NCBI RefSeq assembly: GCF_900114645.1
Contig: NZ_FOTR01000004.1
Span: 62,001-126,000, forward strand
Length of the DNA: 64,000 bases
Source: Gracilibacillus orientalis
Lineage (GTDB): Bacteria; Bacillota; Bacilli; Bacillales; Amphibacillaceae
Direction of reading: 5' to 3'
A program made the position numbers and the translations under genes. Position 1 is the first letter of the stretch; each line of letters opens with the position of its first letter. The notes under the pieces are model-generated. The model did not search any database. It was not told the origin of the DNA and saw only the letters and a program-made list of their open reading frames with translations. Positions 17,961 through 26,482 of the stretch are shown here, piece after piece.

Positions 17961-18125
17961 ATAAAGTTTGCGCGGGTGTCTAGTTCCGAACGCCCAGAAA
18001 CTAGGCGATTTCACGAATCGCCCTACGATAAGTCATCATCGGCTCGCAACCTCACCGTGATTCCTTTATCTCAGGTGATTCGCTCCAGTCGCTACGTTTC
18101 TAAACGGGCGCTCTGCGCTTTTCTT
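17961..18125. repeat. GC-richer intergenic repeat, family 2, copy 1
   Basis: About 165 bp running from GTGTCTAGTTCCGAACGCCC to GGGCGCTCTGCGCTTTTC; the inverted GCGCCC-type ends resemble a repeat I know as widespread in intergenic DNA of Bacillaceae (from memory). Its middle (GTCATCATCGGCTCG, CTCACCGTGAT, CCTTTATCTC) recurs at 42200-42240. The DNA is clearly richer in G+C than its surroundings and encodes no credible protein. Confidence 0.7.
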
Positions 18126-18196
18126 ATTGAGAAAGTCTGGTCGGAATGATTTTTCTTATTGTTAACATTCAGCCTAAACATTTCCAAGAAACAGGG

Positions 18197-18225
18197 TTGT
18201 ATTTTTCGATGGGGTATTGTATGAT
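18197..18225 (+). promoter_or_regulatory. SigA promoter of the SAM-riboswitch transcript
   Basis: TTGTAT and TATGAT separated by 17 nt, with TG just before the -10 box, about 30 bp upstream of the riboswitch. Confidence 0.65.
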
Positions 18226-18250
18226 TAATTCATGGTAAAAATTGCATACT

Positions 18251-18392
18251 TTCTTATCCAGAGAGACGGAGGGATTTGGCCTTATGATGTCTCAGCAACC
18301 AGTCATTTTTGACGTGGTGCTAATTCCAATAGATAAGAAGATTGACTTTAGTTTATGGTAAAGGCCTTCTTCTTAGAAGGTCTTTTTTTTAC
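18251..18392 (+). ncRNA. SAM-I (S-box) riboswitch with terminator
   Basis: The leader shows the S-box signature in order: CTTATCCAGAGAGACGGAGG, then TGATGTCTCAGCAACC, then GTGGTGCTAATTCCA, then AGATAAG, which closes P1 with CTTATC. A terminator (GGCCTTCT/AGAAGGTC, 18363-18382, then eight T) follows. In this family SAM binding favours the terminator, so the downstream MetE-like gene is expressed when SAM is scarce. Confidence 0.96.
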
Positions 18393-18441
18393 TGGGTAAG
18401 ATATGCTGACCAAATTCATTTTCATTATAAGGAGAGGTAGA

Positions 18442-19548
18442 ATGACAATAAAAACAGGAACAGCACCATTTCGAGCAGATCATGTAGGGAGCTTATTACG
18501 CCCGGAGAACTTACTGAAGGCAAGAAAGGATTTCGAGGAAGATAATATTACTAGAGAGCAATTACGTGATGTAGAAAACAAGGAAATTAAGCGGATCATT
18601 GATAAGCAGATTGAAGTAGGATTAGAGCTTGTTTCAGACGGTGAATTTCGCCGTCGTTTCTGGCACACTGACTTTTTAGAACATTTAAATGGGATTGAAG
18701 GGTTTGTACCAGAAGTAGGATATATTTTTAGTGGAGATGAAGAGACAGAACGATATAACATTCGAAATACTGGTAAAATCTCATTTAATCCTAATCATCC
18801 GTTTATCCAGGACTTCAAAGAATTTAATTCATTAGTAGGTGATCGAGCCGTAGCAAAACAAACGATTCCAAGTCCTAATCAGCTTTTTAATGAAGGAATT
18901 CGTGATGTTAGCATTTACCCGGACATTGAGGACTTTGCTGTTGATGTAATTCAAGCATATCGTGATGCAATTAAAGCATTTTATGAGGCTGGTGTGCGTT
19001 ATTTACAGTTTGATGACGTCTATATAGCAGGGTTGTCTTCACCTGATATTCCATTTAATGATGGTGAATTTTCACGGGAGTTTTTAATTGACCTAGCATT
19101 AAGAGTAGTCAATGGCGTGTTAGAAGATAAACCAAGCGATCTTGTTGTCACTACTCATTTATGTCGAGGTAACTATCGCTCGAATTGGGCCTTTGAAGGA
19201 AGCTATGATTTAATTGCACCAACCCTTTTCGCTAAGGAAAAAGTGGACGGCTTTTTCTTGGAATATGATGATGAACGTTCAGGTGGATTCAAGCCGCTGG
19301 AACATATCCCAAATGACGGAGCACGTGTTGTTCTTGGCTTGATTACATCAAAAAATGGTGAACTGGAAGACAAAGAACAAATTAAAGCACGAGTGGGAGA
19401 AGCATCAAAATACGTACCACTCGAGCAATTATGCCTAAGTCCACAATGTGGCTTTGCATCTACCCACCATGGAAATAAACTAACCGAACAAGACCAATGG
19501 AATAAACTCCAACACATTGTTCAAATTACGAGAGAAATCTGGAGTTAA
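18442..19548 (+). CDS. MetE-like cobalamin-independent methionine synthase family protein (YxjG/YxjH type)
   Basis: 368 residues from the ATG at 18442, which follows AAGGAGAGG; a longer frame to 18403 lacks a binding site. It matches the short, C-terminal-domain-only MetE family: FRADHVGSLLRP at the N-terminus, DGEFRR, FDDVY, a THLCRGN zinc-ligand motif and SPQCGFAST near the end, which carries the last zinc cysteine. MetE proteins transfer a methyl group to homocysteine to form methionine; the short paralogues lack the N-terminal half, and their methyl donor is less certain. The SAM-I riboswitch upstream places it in methionine/SAM metabolism. A broken paralogue lies at 2354-2653. Confidence 0.92.
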   Translation: MTIKTGTAPFRADHVGSLLRPENLLKARKDFEEDNITREQLRDVENKEIKRIIDKQIEVGLELVSDGEFRRRFWHTDFLEHLNGIEGFVPEVGYIFSGDEETERYNIRNTGKISFNPNHPFIQDFKEFNSLVGDRAVAKQTIPSPNQLFNEGIRDVSIYPDIEDFAVDVIQAYRDAIKAFYEAGVRYLQFDDVYIAGLSSPDIPFNDGEFSREFLIDLALRVVNGVLEDKPSDLVVTTHLCRGNYRSNWAFEGSYDLIAPTLFAKEKVDGFFLEYDDERSGGFKPLEHIPNDGARVVLGLITSKNGELEDKEQIKARVGEASKYVPLEQLCLSPQCGFASTHHGNKLTEQDQWNKLQHIVQITREIWS

Positions 19549-19620
19549 CCTGGTTCAGAACACCTCATTTCTCAGTTGATTTCTGTAAAAATAATGTCGG
19601 AAACTCATTCCTGAATTATT

Positions 19621-19704
19621 AGATAAGGTTTATCAAAAGTGAAAGAGAATGGAATCAAAGCTTATCTTTGGGTAATGTGCTTATTCTAACAAAACTTGAT
19701 AACC
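19621..19704 (+). ncRNA. Possible structured leader upstream of the channel gene
   Basis: AGATAAG (19621) can pair with CTTATCT (19661), or GGTTTATCAA (19627) with TTGATAACC (19696). The overlapping choices followed by a terminator resemble a regulatory leader. It matches no riboswitch class that I recognise, and could be chance in AT-rich DNA. The gene-free stretch 19549-19895 otherwise holds only the two hairpins listed below. Confidence 0.3.
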
Positions 19705-19711
19705 CGAGAGA

Positions 19712-19745
19712 AAGAACCTTCTTCGCAATGGAAGGTTCTTTTCTT
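19712..19745 (+). terminator. Rho-independent terminator
   Basis: A 10-bp perfect stem AAGAACCTTC/GAAGGTTCTT with a 9-nt loop, then TTCTTTT. Confidence 0.8.
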
Positions 19746-19751
19746 TTGTGT

Positions 19752-19795
19752 CGAGTACATCGGCAAATGATTTTGCTGATGTACTCGGATTTTTC
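19752..19795 (+). terminator. Second strong hairpin with T-run
   Basis: A 16-bp stem CGAGTACATCGGCAAA paired to its complement (one G-U pair) with a tiny loop, followed by GATTTTT. It comes 12 bp after the previous terminator. Confidence 0.7.
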
Positions 19796-19895
19796 AGAAA
19801 AAATAGAAAAATGTTGAAATTAGTAGTTTATTGTTTTTCAAAGTAGGTTATAAGGAATATGTAACTAAAATATAGATAGAAAGGAAGTTGCACAA

Positions 19896-21122
19896 ATGTC
19901 AGAATTTATGAATCCATTTAACAACATGTTAAACGAGTTGATTAATGCGATCCCCAATGTTATTGCCGCACTCTTATTACTTGTTTTAGCATGGATTGTA
20001 GCAACAATCGCAAAAGGAATTGTAGAAAAAGTTTTTGTTAAATTAGGGCTGCACAAAGGGCTGATAAAAACAAAAATCGCAAATGATGAAGAACATGGAA
20101 AAAGTATACTTAAAGCAGCTGGGAAAGTCATCTATTTATTAGTATTTATTCTATTCTTACCTGCTATTTTAGATGCTTTGGAAATGAATTCAGTTTCTGA
20201 ACCGATATCCAATATGATGAATAAATTATTAGGATTTATTCCGAATATAATTGCAGCGGCCGTTATTCTTATTATTGGTTACGTTATCGCTAAATTAGTA
20301 AAAGATTTATTAGAGAAATTCCTAGTTAGTTTAAATGTAGACAGATGGTTCCAGAAAGTAAAACCGGAAGGCAATCAAGCTGGATCTGATTCAATTACGA
20401 TCTCTTCCGTTTTAGCTAATATTGTGTTTGTACTTATTTTAATACCAATTGTCACGATTGCATTAGATACATTGGAAATGCAAGCTATTGCGAATCCAAT
20501 TACATCCGTGTTAAACCAAGTATTGGCGATTATTCCGAACCTATTTGTAGCAATTATTTTAGTAATAGCAGGTTACTATCTTGCTAATTTACTAGGTAAC
20601 TTACTAACCAGTCTGTTAAAAGGAACTGGTATAAATAATATCTATTCCATGCTGAACCTGACATCAGAAGATAAAGACATCCCTTTTGACTTAGCAAAAG
20701 TGTTAGGTACAGTTGTTAAAGTGCTAGTCTTATTATTCTTTACTGTTGAAGCGTTAAATCTCTTACAATTAGATGTACTTAACACGATTGGTTCAGCAGT
20801 AATTACTTATATACCATTCTTGGTAAGTGGTTTACTCATACTAGGTGGTGGATTATTATTAGGTCACTTCCTAGCGAACGTGATCAAGAAATATACCAAT
20901 AATGGATTATCAGCTACTATCGTAAAATATATTGTGATCGTGTTCGCCGTATTTATGACATTAGATCAATTGCAGTTCGCAACATCAATCGTTAATTTAG
21001 CATTTGTCTTAATATTAGGCGGTTTAATGGTTGCATTTGCGATTTCATTTGGTATCGGTGGACGTGATTTTGCAAAAAATCAATTAGCAAAATTAGATTC
21101 AAAAATGAATCGGGGAGAATAA
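19896..21122 (+). CDS. Mechanosensitive-channel-like protein with repeated TM helices
   Basis: 408 residues from the ATG after AAGGAAG. The protein consists of internal repeats in which an amphipathic start with NPFNNML or ANPITSVLNQ leads to IPN(V/I/L) and a long hydrophobic helix (residues about 18, 110 and 208 onwards). This is the pattern of the conserved TM-helix family (PF05552-type) found in proteins annotated as small-conductance mechanosensitive channels. A late glycine-rich helix ends in SFGIGGRDFA. Such proteins may help with osmotic shock, which would suit a halophile; there is no classical MscS beta domain, so channel activity is unproven. It is monocistronic, with a terminator behind it. 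Confidence 0.8.
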   Translation: MSEFMNPFNNMLNELINAIPNVIAALLLLVLAWIVATIAKGIVEKVFVKLGLHKGLIKTKIANDEEHGKSILKAAGKVIYLLVFILFLPAILDALEMNSVSEPISNMMNKLLGFIPNIIAAAVILIIGYVIAKLVKDLLEKFLVSLNVDRWFQKVKPEGNQAGSDSITISSVLANIVFVLILIPIVTIALDTLEMQAIANPITSVLNQVLAIIPNLFVAIILVIAGYYLANLLGNLLTSLLKGTGINNIYSMLNLTSEDKDIPFDLAKVLGTVVKVLVLLFFTVEALNLLQLDVLNTIGSAVITYIPFLVSGLLILGGGLLLGHFLANVIKKYTNNGLSATIVKYIVIVFAVFMTLDQLQFATSIVNLAFVLILGGLMVAFAISFGIGGRDFAKNQLAKLDSKMNRGE

Positions 21123-21127
21123 GATGA

Positions 21128-21162
21128 AAAGCCATTAGCCATCGTGCTGATGGCTTTTTATT
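21128..21162 (+). terminator. Rho-independent terminator
   Basis: A 13-bp stem AAAAGCCATTAGC/GCTGATGGCTTTT (one G-U pair), 6-nt loop, then a T-run. Confidence 0.85.
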
Positions 21163-21250
21163 TTGGAAAAGTTAAACTTACATCACAATTACATTTCTAT
21201 CCAGTTATGTTAAAATGATCGTACATTATAAATATAAAAGAGGTTGTAAG

Positions 21251-22081
21251 ATGAGGCGTGTTCGTATGTATTTAGTGATATTTTTGAGTTTGTTTGTTTT
21301 AGGGCTAATTGTGAAAACATATTATGATACGAATGTTTTTAAGGTTGAGGGGCTGGAGATAACTACTTCAAAGTTGGAAATGGATCAATCATTTACAGTG
21401 TTGCAGTTAACCGATTTGCATAATAAACAGTTTGGCGATCATAATGAGAAACTGCTACATAAAATTGAAGAATTAGATGCTGATGTTATCGTTATTACAG
21501 GGGATTTAATTGACCGAAGAACAGATAGTTTACAATTTGTTTTTGACTTTGCGGAAAAATTAACAGCGATTAATTCCAGTGTCTATTTCGTGTCTGGTAA
21601 CCATGAATGGGAAAATTCGAAAAGAGAATCATTTTTTCAGGGATTAGCTGATAAGGGGATTCAATTAATTGATAACCAAAACCTGAGCATTGAGATCGAA
21701 AACATTACTTTTCAATTGGCAGGTGTGGGAGATCCTTCAACCAAGCACGACAATATAGAAGGTGCTATGGACGGGCTGAATGTGGATGATGTAACATTTT
21801 TGTTATCTCACGCACCTGATCTTTCTCGTACAGATTATCCAGAGCCGATTGATTTGGTGTTAAGTGGTCATACTCATGGAGGACAAATACGCTTGCCTTT
21901 AATTGGTGCTATTGTCGCTCCTGATCAAGGATTTTTCCCGAAATATGATCAAGGTATATTTGACTTGAATGAACGTCAACAATTATACATCGATAGTGGT
22001 CTTGGCACGAGTTTAATTGATGTGAGAATGTTTAATCAAAGTCAGATGACACTGATTACAGTAAAGGGTGTTGGTAAATGA
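21251..22081 (+). CDS. Membrane-anchored metallophosphoesterase (YkuE/YaeI-like)
   Basis: 276 residues from the ATG at 21251 (the frame extends to 21215, but the binding site AAGAGG favours this start). An N-terminal helix (MYLVIFLSLFVLGLIV) anchors it. Calcineurin-type metal motifs appear in order: LTDLHN, GDLIDR, GNHEW and SGHTHGGQ, all intact. Relatives act on phosphoester or nucleotide-lipid substrates at the membrane; the substrate here is unknown. Its stop overlaps the next start (ATGA), so the two genes form an operon. Confidence 0.88.
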   Translation: MRRVRMYLVIFLSLFVLGLIVKTYYDTNVFKVEGLEITTSKLEMDQSFTVLQLTDLHNKQFGDHNEKLLHKIEELDADVIVITGDLIDRRTDSLQFVFDFAEKLTAINSSVYFVSGNHEWENSKRESFFQGLADKGIQLIDNQNLSIEIENITFQLAGVGDPSTKHDNIEGAMDGLNVDDVTFLLSHAPDLSRTDYPEPIDLVLSGHTHGGQIRLPLIGAIVAPDQGFFPKYDQGIFDLNERQQLYIDSGLGTSLIDVRMFNQSQMTLITVKGVGK

Positions 22082-22737
22082 AGCGGTTAATGTTGTTCGT
22101 CGTGCTTGCGTGTATTGCGATGGCAGCAATTGAACTATATATTGCTCCCAATTATCTGGTTAAATCAATATGTAAGTTGTTTCTTTTCTTGCTGATTCCT
22201 TATATATATATTAGGTTTGTTGCCCATCTATCGTTTAAAGATTTATTTTCCGTTAAAATGAAATACATGAAATTACCGATTATTCTCGCAACTGGTGTAG
22301 TGATTATTATTTTATCGGCGTATTGGATCATTGGAGGATTCTTTGACTTTTCCAATGTGACCGTTATGTTGAAAGATAACATGGCAGTTGATAAAGGTAA
22401 TTTTCTTTTTGTTGCGATCTATATTGCACTCGTTAATTCTTTGTTAGAGGAATTTTTCTTCCGTGGTTTTGCGTTTTTAGCTTTATTAAAATTGACAACC
22501 AAACGAGTAGCATACTTTTTTAGTGCAGGGGTGTTTGCTTTCTATCATATTGCCATGATGACAGATTGGTTTTCTATATACTTATTTCTCCTTATTCTGC
22601 TTAGTTTATTTGTTGCAGGTTGCTTATTTAACAAACTGGATGAAAAGGCTGATAGTATACTACCGTCATGGCTCGTTCATATTAGCGCAAACCTTTCTAT
22701 CAACCTGATCGGGATGACGTTATTTGGAATCATTTAA
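22078..22737 (+). CDS. CPBP family intramembrane metalloprotease
   Basis: 219 residues with about six membrane helices. The EEFFFRGF motif near residue 122 and the later FYHIAMM histidine motif are the glutamate and histidine signatures of CPBP (Rce1/Abi-like) membrane proteases. In bacteria these proteins process or protect against peptides, among other jobs; no target is visible here. It is translationally coupled to the phosphoesterase gene and convergent with ligD. Confidence 0.85.
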   Translation: MKRLMLFVVLACIAMAAIELYIAPNYLVKSICKLFLFLLIPYIYIRFVAHLSFKDLFSVKMKYMKLPIILATGVVIIILSAYWIIGGFFDFSNVTVMLKDNMAVDKGNFLFVAIYIALVNSLLEEFFFRGFAFLALLKLTTKRVAYFFSAGVFAFYHIAMMTDWFSIYLFLLILLSLFVAGCLFNKLDEKADSILPSWLVHISANLSINLIGMTLFGII

Positions 22738-22763
22738 GAATGACTAGATTGAACGAATCAAAG

Positions 22764-24497
22764 TCAAATCACCAAGTTAAACGGGCAACCTTTTTCTTTA
22801 ATTCTGGTTGGTACAGTATGAATCGTAAACATTCTTGGATCTAATGTTTCATTTACCTCATTCCAAAATAATGGCGTAGCGACAGTTGCTTCTTCCGTTG
22901 CCCTTGTGGAATAGGGGGCAATGATTGTCTTTCCGGGGGCGTGCTGGACATAATCGATATATAGTCTGTTACCCCGGTTTTTCTTCAAGCGTTCAATTGT
23001 AAAATGATCAGGATCGGATTCTACCAATACTTTTGCAGTCGCTTCCATCAATGTTCTCGTTTCATTGTAGGTCATATGATGAATCAGTATATGAATTTGC
23101 AAACCGGTTCTTCCCGATGTTTTGACAAAAGGTGTAAAGCCTTGATGCTCCATCATTTCTTTGATCAAACGAGCAGCATGTACAGCGATAGAAAATTGAT
23201 CCAATGATGGTGGGTCAAGATCAAAGACAATTTCTTCGGGATCCGTTTTATTTATTTTGTTAAAAGGAACATGAAACTCCAATCCACCATGATTACCAAA
23301 CCAGATTAAACTTTGCAAGTCTTGGCAGCGTATGTCCATTTCTCCATCGTCACCAGGAATCGCTCGAATGAAAGAAGGTGCGTAATCCGGCAGGTGTTTT
23401 TGATAAAAAGAATGCTCATGAACGCCATCTGGATAGCGAATTAATGTCAGTCTGCGATCTTTCAGGCCGGGTAGCATAAATGGCGCCACCCACCTTAGGT
23501 AGCACAAGTAATCTAGTTTTGTTACAGCAGGAAATAATTCTTTTTCTAATCTGGACAACCTAACCGATGATGGAAATTGTGCCAATCCCTGATCAACCGT
23601 ATGTTGATTGCAATCTGTTGGTTCGATATCAAATCGGAATTGGTTAAAAACTGGTTCGCGAATTTCTTGATCTTTTGCATTCAGACAATTTATATCCATG
23701 CAAATCGAAGGTTCTACTTTCCAGGTTGTCCCGTTTACCTTCTGACCATAGCGTTTAAAAAAAGTATTCAACGTTTCTTTTTCTTGTCGTTCCAGGCCAT
23801 TTTTACATTTTCCAAGTATACGGAGTGCATCATCCTGATAATATTGTAATGTTAAATAATCATTTTCCATATTCCAATTTGTAACGATACCGGGAATGGT
23901 CCGGTAATTTTTGATTTTTAACCATGTTTTACTGCGTTTTCCTTCAGCATAAGCAGCGTTTTTTTGTTTGGCAACCACTCCTTCTGCCTGATGCACATCG
24001 ACAACTTCGCGAATGGATTGCCATTTTTCAAAAATAGGTGCCTTTCGAATTCTTCCCATCACGCCATCCAAAATAGAGGATAACATCTGATCTCGTTCAG
24101 AAAAGCTTTTCTTTCGTATATTTTGAGCAGCTGATTGTAATATATCAAAGGCAACAAAAGTAGCAGGACGCTTTTGGCTGTATTTGTTTATATATGTTTT
24201 TAATCTGGATCGCATTTGAATTTGTTCAAAGTCTGTTCGATAATCTGTGATCGTAATTACTAGTTCACCATCTAGCAGTAGCGGTAAATGAGTTTGGAAT
24301 GAGGAAGCGTGTTGCTTACACCATGAAATGATTTCAGGAAATGTTGCGCTAAGATCATGGCCATTACGACTCCATAATTTGACTTCTTGATCAGTCCAAT
24401 GTAAACCACAACGATATCCATCATATTTCACTTGGTATATCCACTCATTCTCAGATGGTGCTTCGTTTACAAGTGTAGGTAGCATCGGTTTCCACAT
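22764..24497 (-). CDS. ligD: ATP-dependent DNA ligase LigD (ligase plus polymerase domains)
   Basis: 577 residues. The N-terminal half is an ATP-dependent ligase with the adenylation lysine in VKYDGYR (Lys24) and LDGELV and GVVAK motifs. The C-terminal half is the archaeo-eukaryotic primase-like polymerase domain, with FDLDPP providing metal-binding aspartates, and KTSGRTG. No phosphoesterase domain is present, as is usual in Bacillus LigD. With Ku, encoded divergently next door, it performs non-homologous end joining, which in B. subtilis protects spores during germination from double-strand breaks. Confidence 0.95.
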   Translation of the reverse strand: MWKPMLPTLVNEAPSENEWIYQVKYDGYRCGLHWTDQEVKLWSRNGHDLSATFPEIISWCKQHASSFQTHLPLLLDGELVITITDYRTDFEQIQMRSRLKTYINKYSQKRPATFVAFDILQSAAQNIRKKSFSERDQMLSSILDGVMGRIRKAPIFEKWQSIREVVDVHQAEGVVAKQKNAAYAEGKRSKTWLKIKNYRTIPGIVTNWNMENDYLTLQYYQDDALRILGKCKNGLERQEKETLNTFFKRYGQKVNGTTWKVEPSICMDINCLNAKDQEIREPVFNQFRFDIEPTDCNQHTVDQGLAQFPSSVRLSRLEKELFPAVTKLDYLCYLRWVAPFMLPGLKDRRLTLIRYPDGVHEHSFYQKHLPDYAPSFIRAIPGDDGEMDIRCQDLQSLIWFGNHGGLEFHVPFNKINKTDPEEIVFDLDPPSLDQFSIAVHAARLIKEMMEHQGFTPFVKTSGRTGLQIHILIHHMTYNETRTLMEATAKVLVESDPDHFTIERLKKNRGNRLYIDYVQHAPGKTIIAPYSTRATEEATVATPLFWNEVNETLDPRMFTIHTVPTRIKEKGCPFNLVI

Positions 24498-24600
24498 AGT
24501 ATAAACTCCTTTTATCCATCATTTATCAGCAATATTTTTAACAAACTATTGCATGATTATGTTATAAAAAGAAAAACTACCTATAAAAGAGGTGATAAAT

Positions 24601-25443
24601 ATGCATACGATGTGGAAAGGGAGCATTAGTTTTGGTCTTGTTAACATTCCAGTCAAACTTCATTCAGCAACCGAAAACAAAGATATTAAGCTCAGAAATT
24701 TGCATAAAGAATGCCAATCCCCTGTAAAGTATGAAAAAGTTTGCCCGGTTTGTGAAAAAGAAGTGGGGCAGGACGATATTGTAAAAGGATTTGAATACAC
24801 AAAAAATAAATTTGTTATTCTCGAGGCCGAGGACTTAGACGCGATTAAAGAAGAAAAAGAGGATAAGGCGGTCGATATTGTTGATTTTGTTAAATTAGAA
24901 GAAATTGATCCCATTTATTTTGATCGCAGTTATTATTTGTCACCAAATGATGGTGGGGCAAAAGCATATGGATTATTGCGTAGGGCGCTGGAGGAAACAG
25001 GAAAAATCGGATTGGCAAAAATTACGATCCGTTCAAAAGAACATTTAGCAGTTGTCCGCATTTACCAAAATACGTTAGTGATGGAGACTATTTATTATCC
25101 TGATGAAGTCAGAGATTTTCAAGAAGTACCCAATGTACCAGAGGAATCTAATATGGTTGAAAAAGAGTTGGATACGGCCAAATTATTAATTGAACAATTG
25201 TCGACAGCATTTGAACCTGAAAAGTATCATGATGAGTATCGAACGGCATTATTGGAACTTATTGAGCAGAAAAAGACTGGAGAAGAGGTCTCCACAGCCA
25301 AAGAGCCTGCGAAAAAAGACAATGTTACAGACCTGATGGATGCTCTCGAAAAATCATTAAATAAAACTCAAAAAGGGAAAAAGAAAACAACAACAAAACG
25401 GAAGAAAACAACCAAGAAAACAGCTTCACAAAAAGCAAACTAA
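24601..25443 (+). CDS. ku: Ku DNA-end-binding protein
   Basis: 280 residues starting MHTMWKGSISFGLVNIPVK, the hallmark N-terminus of bacterial Ku. AAGAGGTG lies 6 nt upstream of the chosen ATG; a GTG three codons earlier lies within the ribosome binding site. The beta-barrel core runs to about residue 230. The last 40 residues are a Lys/Thr-rich tail, thought in this family to help DNA binding and threading. Ku homodimers encircle broken ends and recruit LigD, encoded divergently 103 bp away. Their expression is sporulation-linked in B. subtilis; I could not confirm a SigG promoter here. Confidence 0.96.
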   Translation: MHTMWKGSISFGLVNIPVKLHSATENKDIKLRNLHKECQSPVKYEKVCPVCEKEVGQDDIVKGFEYTKNKFVILEAEDLDAIKEEKEDKAVDIVDFVKLEEIDPIYFDRSYYLSPNDGGAKAYGLLRRALEETGKIGLAKITIRSKEHLAVVRIYQNTLVMETIYYPDEVRDFQEVPNVPEESNMVEKELDTAKLLIEQLSTAFEPEKYHDEYRTALLELIEQKKTGEEVSTAKEPAKKDNVTDLMDALEKSLNKTQKGKKKTTTKRKKTTKKTASQKAN

Positions 25444-25474
25444 AACCCGGACTACCGAAGTCCGGGTTTCTTTT
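25443..25474 (+). terminator. Rho-independent terminator of ku
   Basis: A perfect 11-bp GC-rich stem AAACCCGGACT/AGTCCGGGTTT with a 5-nt loop, then CTTTT. Confidence 0.92.
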
Positions 25475-25522
25475 AGAATTAAACAAAGATAAAATGGTAC
25501 ACCGCTCATTCACAAAAGAATG

Positions 25523-25542
25523 GATGGAAGCCTCACTATATA
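25523..25542 (+). repeat. Dispersed intergenic repeat, copy G (right-end remnant)
   Basis: Twenty bases that differ at two positions from the right end of copies B and F. Nothing of the left part is recognisable nearby, so it may be a relic or chance. Confidence 0.4.
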
Positions 25543-25664
25543 GGGAATTTTCATTGGTTTCCAGTTTATAGCTTATTTTTATCAATTAACTAGCGCAGGA
25601 TGAGATCGTATGGTTCCGTCTATTTCTTAATGAATAACGGGTAGTGAGTGATCAACTCATCCTG

Positions 25665-25695
25665 TTGACATGTATGATTCCATGATATCATGGAA
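25665..25695 (+). promoter_or_regulatory. Promoter-like TTGACA with perfect 18-bp palindrome
   Basis: A consensus -35 TTGACA at 25665 is followed 7 nt later by the perfect palindrome TTCCATGATATCATGGAA (25678-25695), which covers the space where a -10 box is expected (TATCAT at 25686, spacer 15). A dimeric regulator bound here would control the small membrane protein gene at 25727. Confidence 0.5.
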
Positions 25696-25726
25696 TAAGT
25701 TATTAAATTAAAAAGGGGAACCTGTT

Positions 25727-25921
25727 ATGAAACGGATGATTATAATGGAAATAGTTTACGCGGTTATTTTAGGCATAGTTTTCGGAATCGTATTTAAAAA
25801 TTTCTGGCTAGGGATGCTTAGTGGCTTTTTTATAGGGGCAGTAATGATCGTGATTATGAGTGTAGTTATTAAGAAGCACAAAAATAATCAAGAAAATAAT
25901 TCCACGCAAAACGGTACATAA
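25727..25921 (+). CDS. Small two-helix membrane protein
   Basis: 64 residues: two hydrophobic helices (about 5-24 and 28-47) joined by a short turn (FKNFW), then a hydrophilic tail rich in Lys, Asn and Gln. AAGGGG precedes the ATG. I do not recognise a family. The promoter region with an 18-bp palindrome suggests specific regulation. Confidence 0.65.
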   Translation: MKRMIIMEIVYAVILGIVFGIVFKNFWLGMLSGFFIGAVMIVIMSVVIKKHKNNQENNSTQNGT

Positions 25922-25976
25922 TTTAAAGTCCGATATAGAAAACTATTCTCAATAAATAGGTAAGGAGGATAGAAAA

Positions 25977-26156
25977 ATGGATGCACAGCGCGCACAAGAT
26001 ATTTTAGATTCACCTGATATGCGTAACGTTACGTACAATGGTAATAACGTATATATTGAGCATGTCGATCAAGGTACAGGTCATTGTACCGTCCACCCGA
26101 TTGAAAGTCCTGAACAAAAATATATGGTGACAGTGGACCAATTACAGGAGCTGTAA
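25977..26156 (+). CDS. sspH: H-type small acid-soluble spore protein
   Basis: 59 residues beginning MDAQRAQDILDSPDMRNVTY and continuing with an IEHVD segment and a PEQKYMV segment, which matches the SspH family in length and pattern (N-terminal QRA, central HVD, PE-x-x-x-x-V near the end). SspH is a minor spore-core protein made in the forespore. A strong AAGGAGG lies 8 nt before the ATG. The short spacing to the membrane-protein gene upstream would allow co-transcription, but a forespore promoter of its own is more likely. Confidence 0.85.
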   Translation: MDAQRAQDILDSPDMRNVTYNGNNVYIEHVDQGTGHCTVHPIESPEQKYMVTVDQLQEL

Positions 26157-26482
26157 GAAAAGTTTTGTACAACATGGGCAGTTCGATGAAGGTTCTCCAA
26201 TCATGATGTATCATGAGCTCAAAGATTGGGCAACATCTCTGTTTACTTATAATAAAAATCTGCATCCCTGTTAGAAGAGTATATCTAATGGGGTGTAGTT
26301 CCATTATGTGTTTTTAAAAATAAAATTTTCAATATTTTATAATATTTTGCAGGAATTAGCCGATTCATATCGAATAGTATAATGAGCAAAATTTTTTTAC
26401 TAGTGAAAGTTTATCCCGCTTATCTTTATATTGTCCAGTTAGTTTGAATTCAAAAGGTTATTTTCTACTCGGGGGATGCGTA
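26157..26482. other. Gene-free stretch of 326 bp
   Basis: AT-rich. The one visible feature is a weak hairpin CCAATC/GATTGG around 26199-26231, with ATGAT/ATCAT inside it and no T-run. No other gene or repeat is evident. Confidence 0.5.

Noticed and set aside
17916-18149. 77-codon open frame after the surface protein
   Set aside because: It runs through a terminator and a known-type intergenic repeat; not coding.
26029-26304. 91-codon minus-strand frame opposite sspH
   Set aside because: It is antisense to the spore protein gene, with no binding site or recognisable family.
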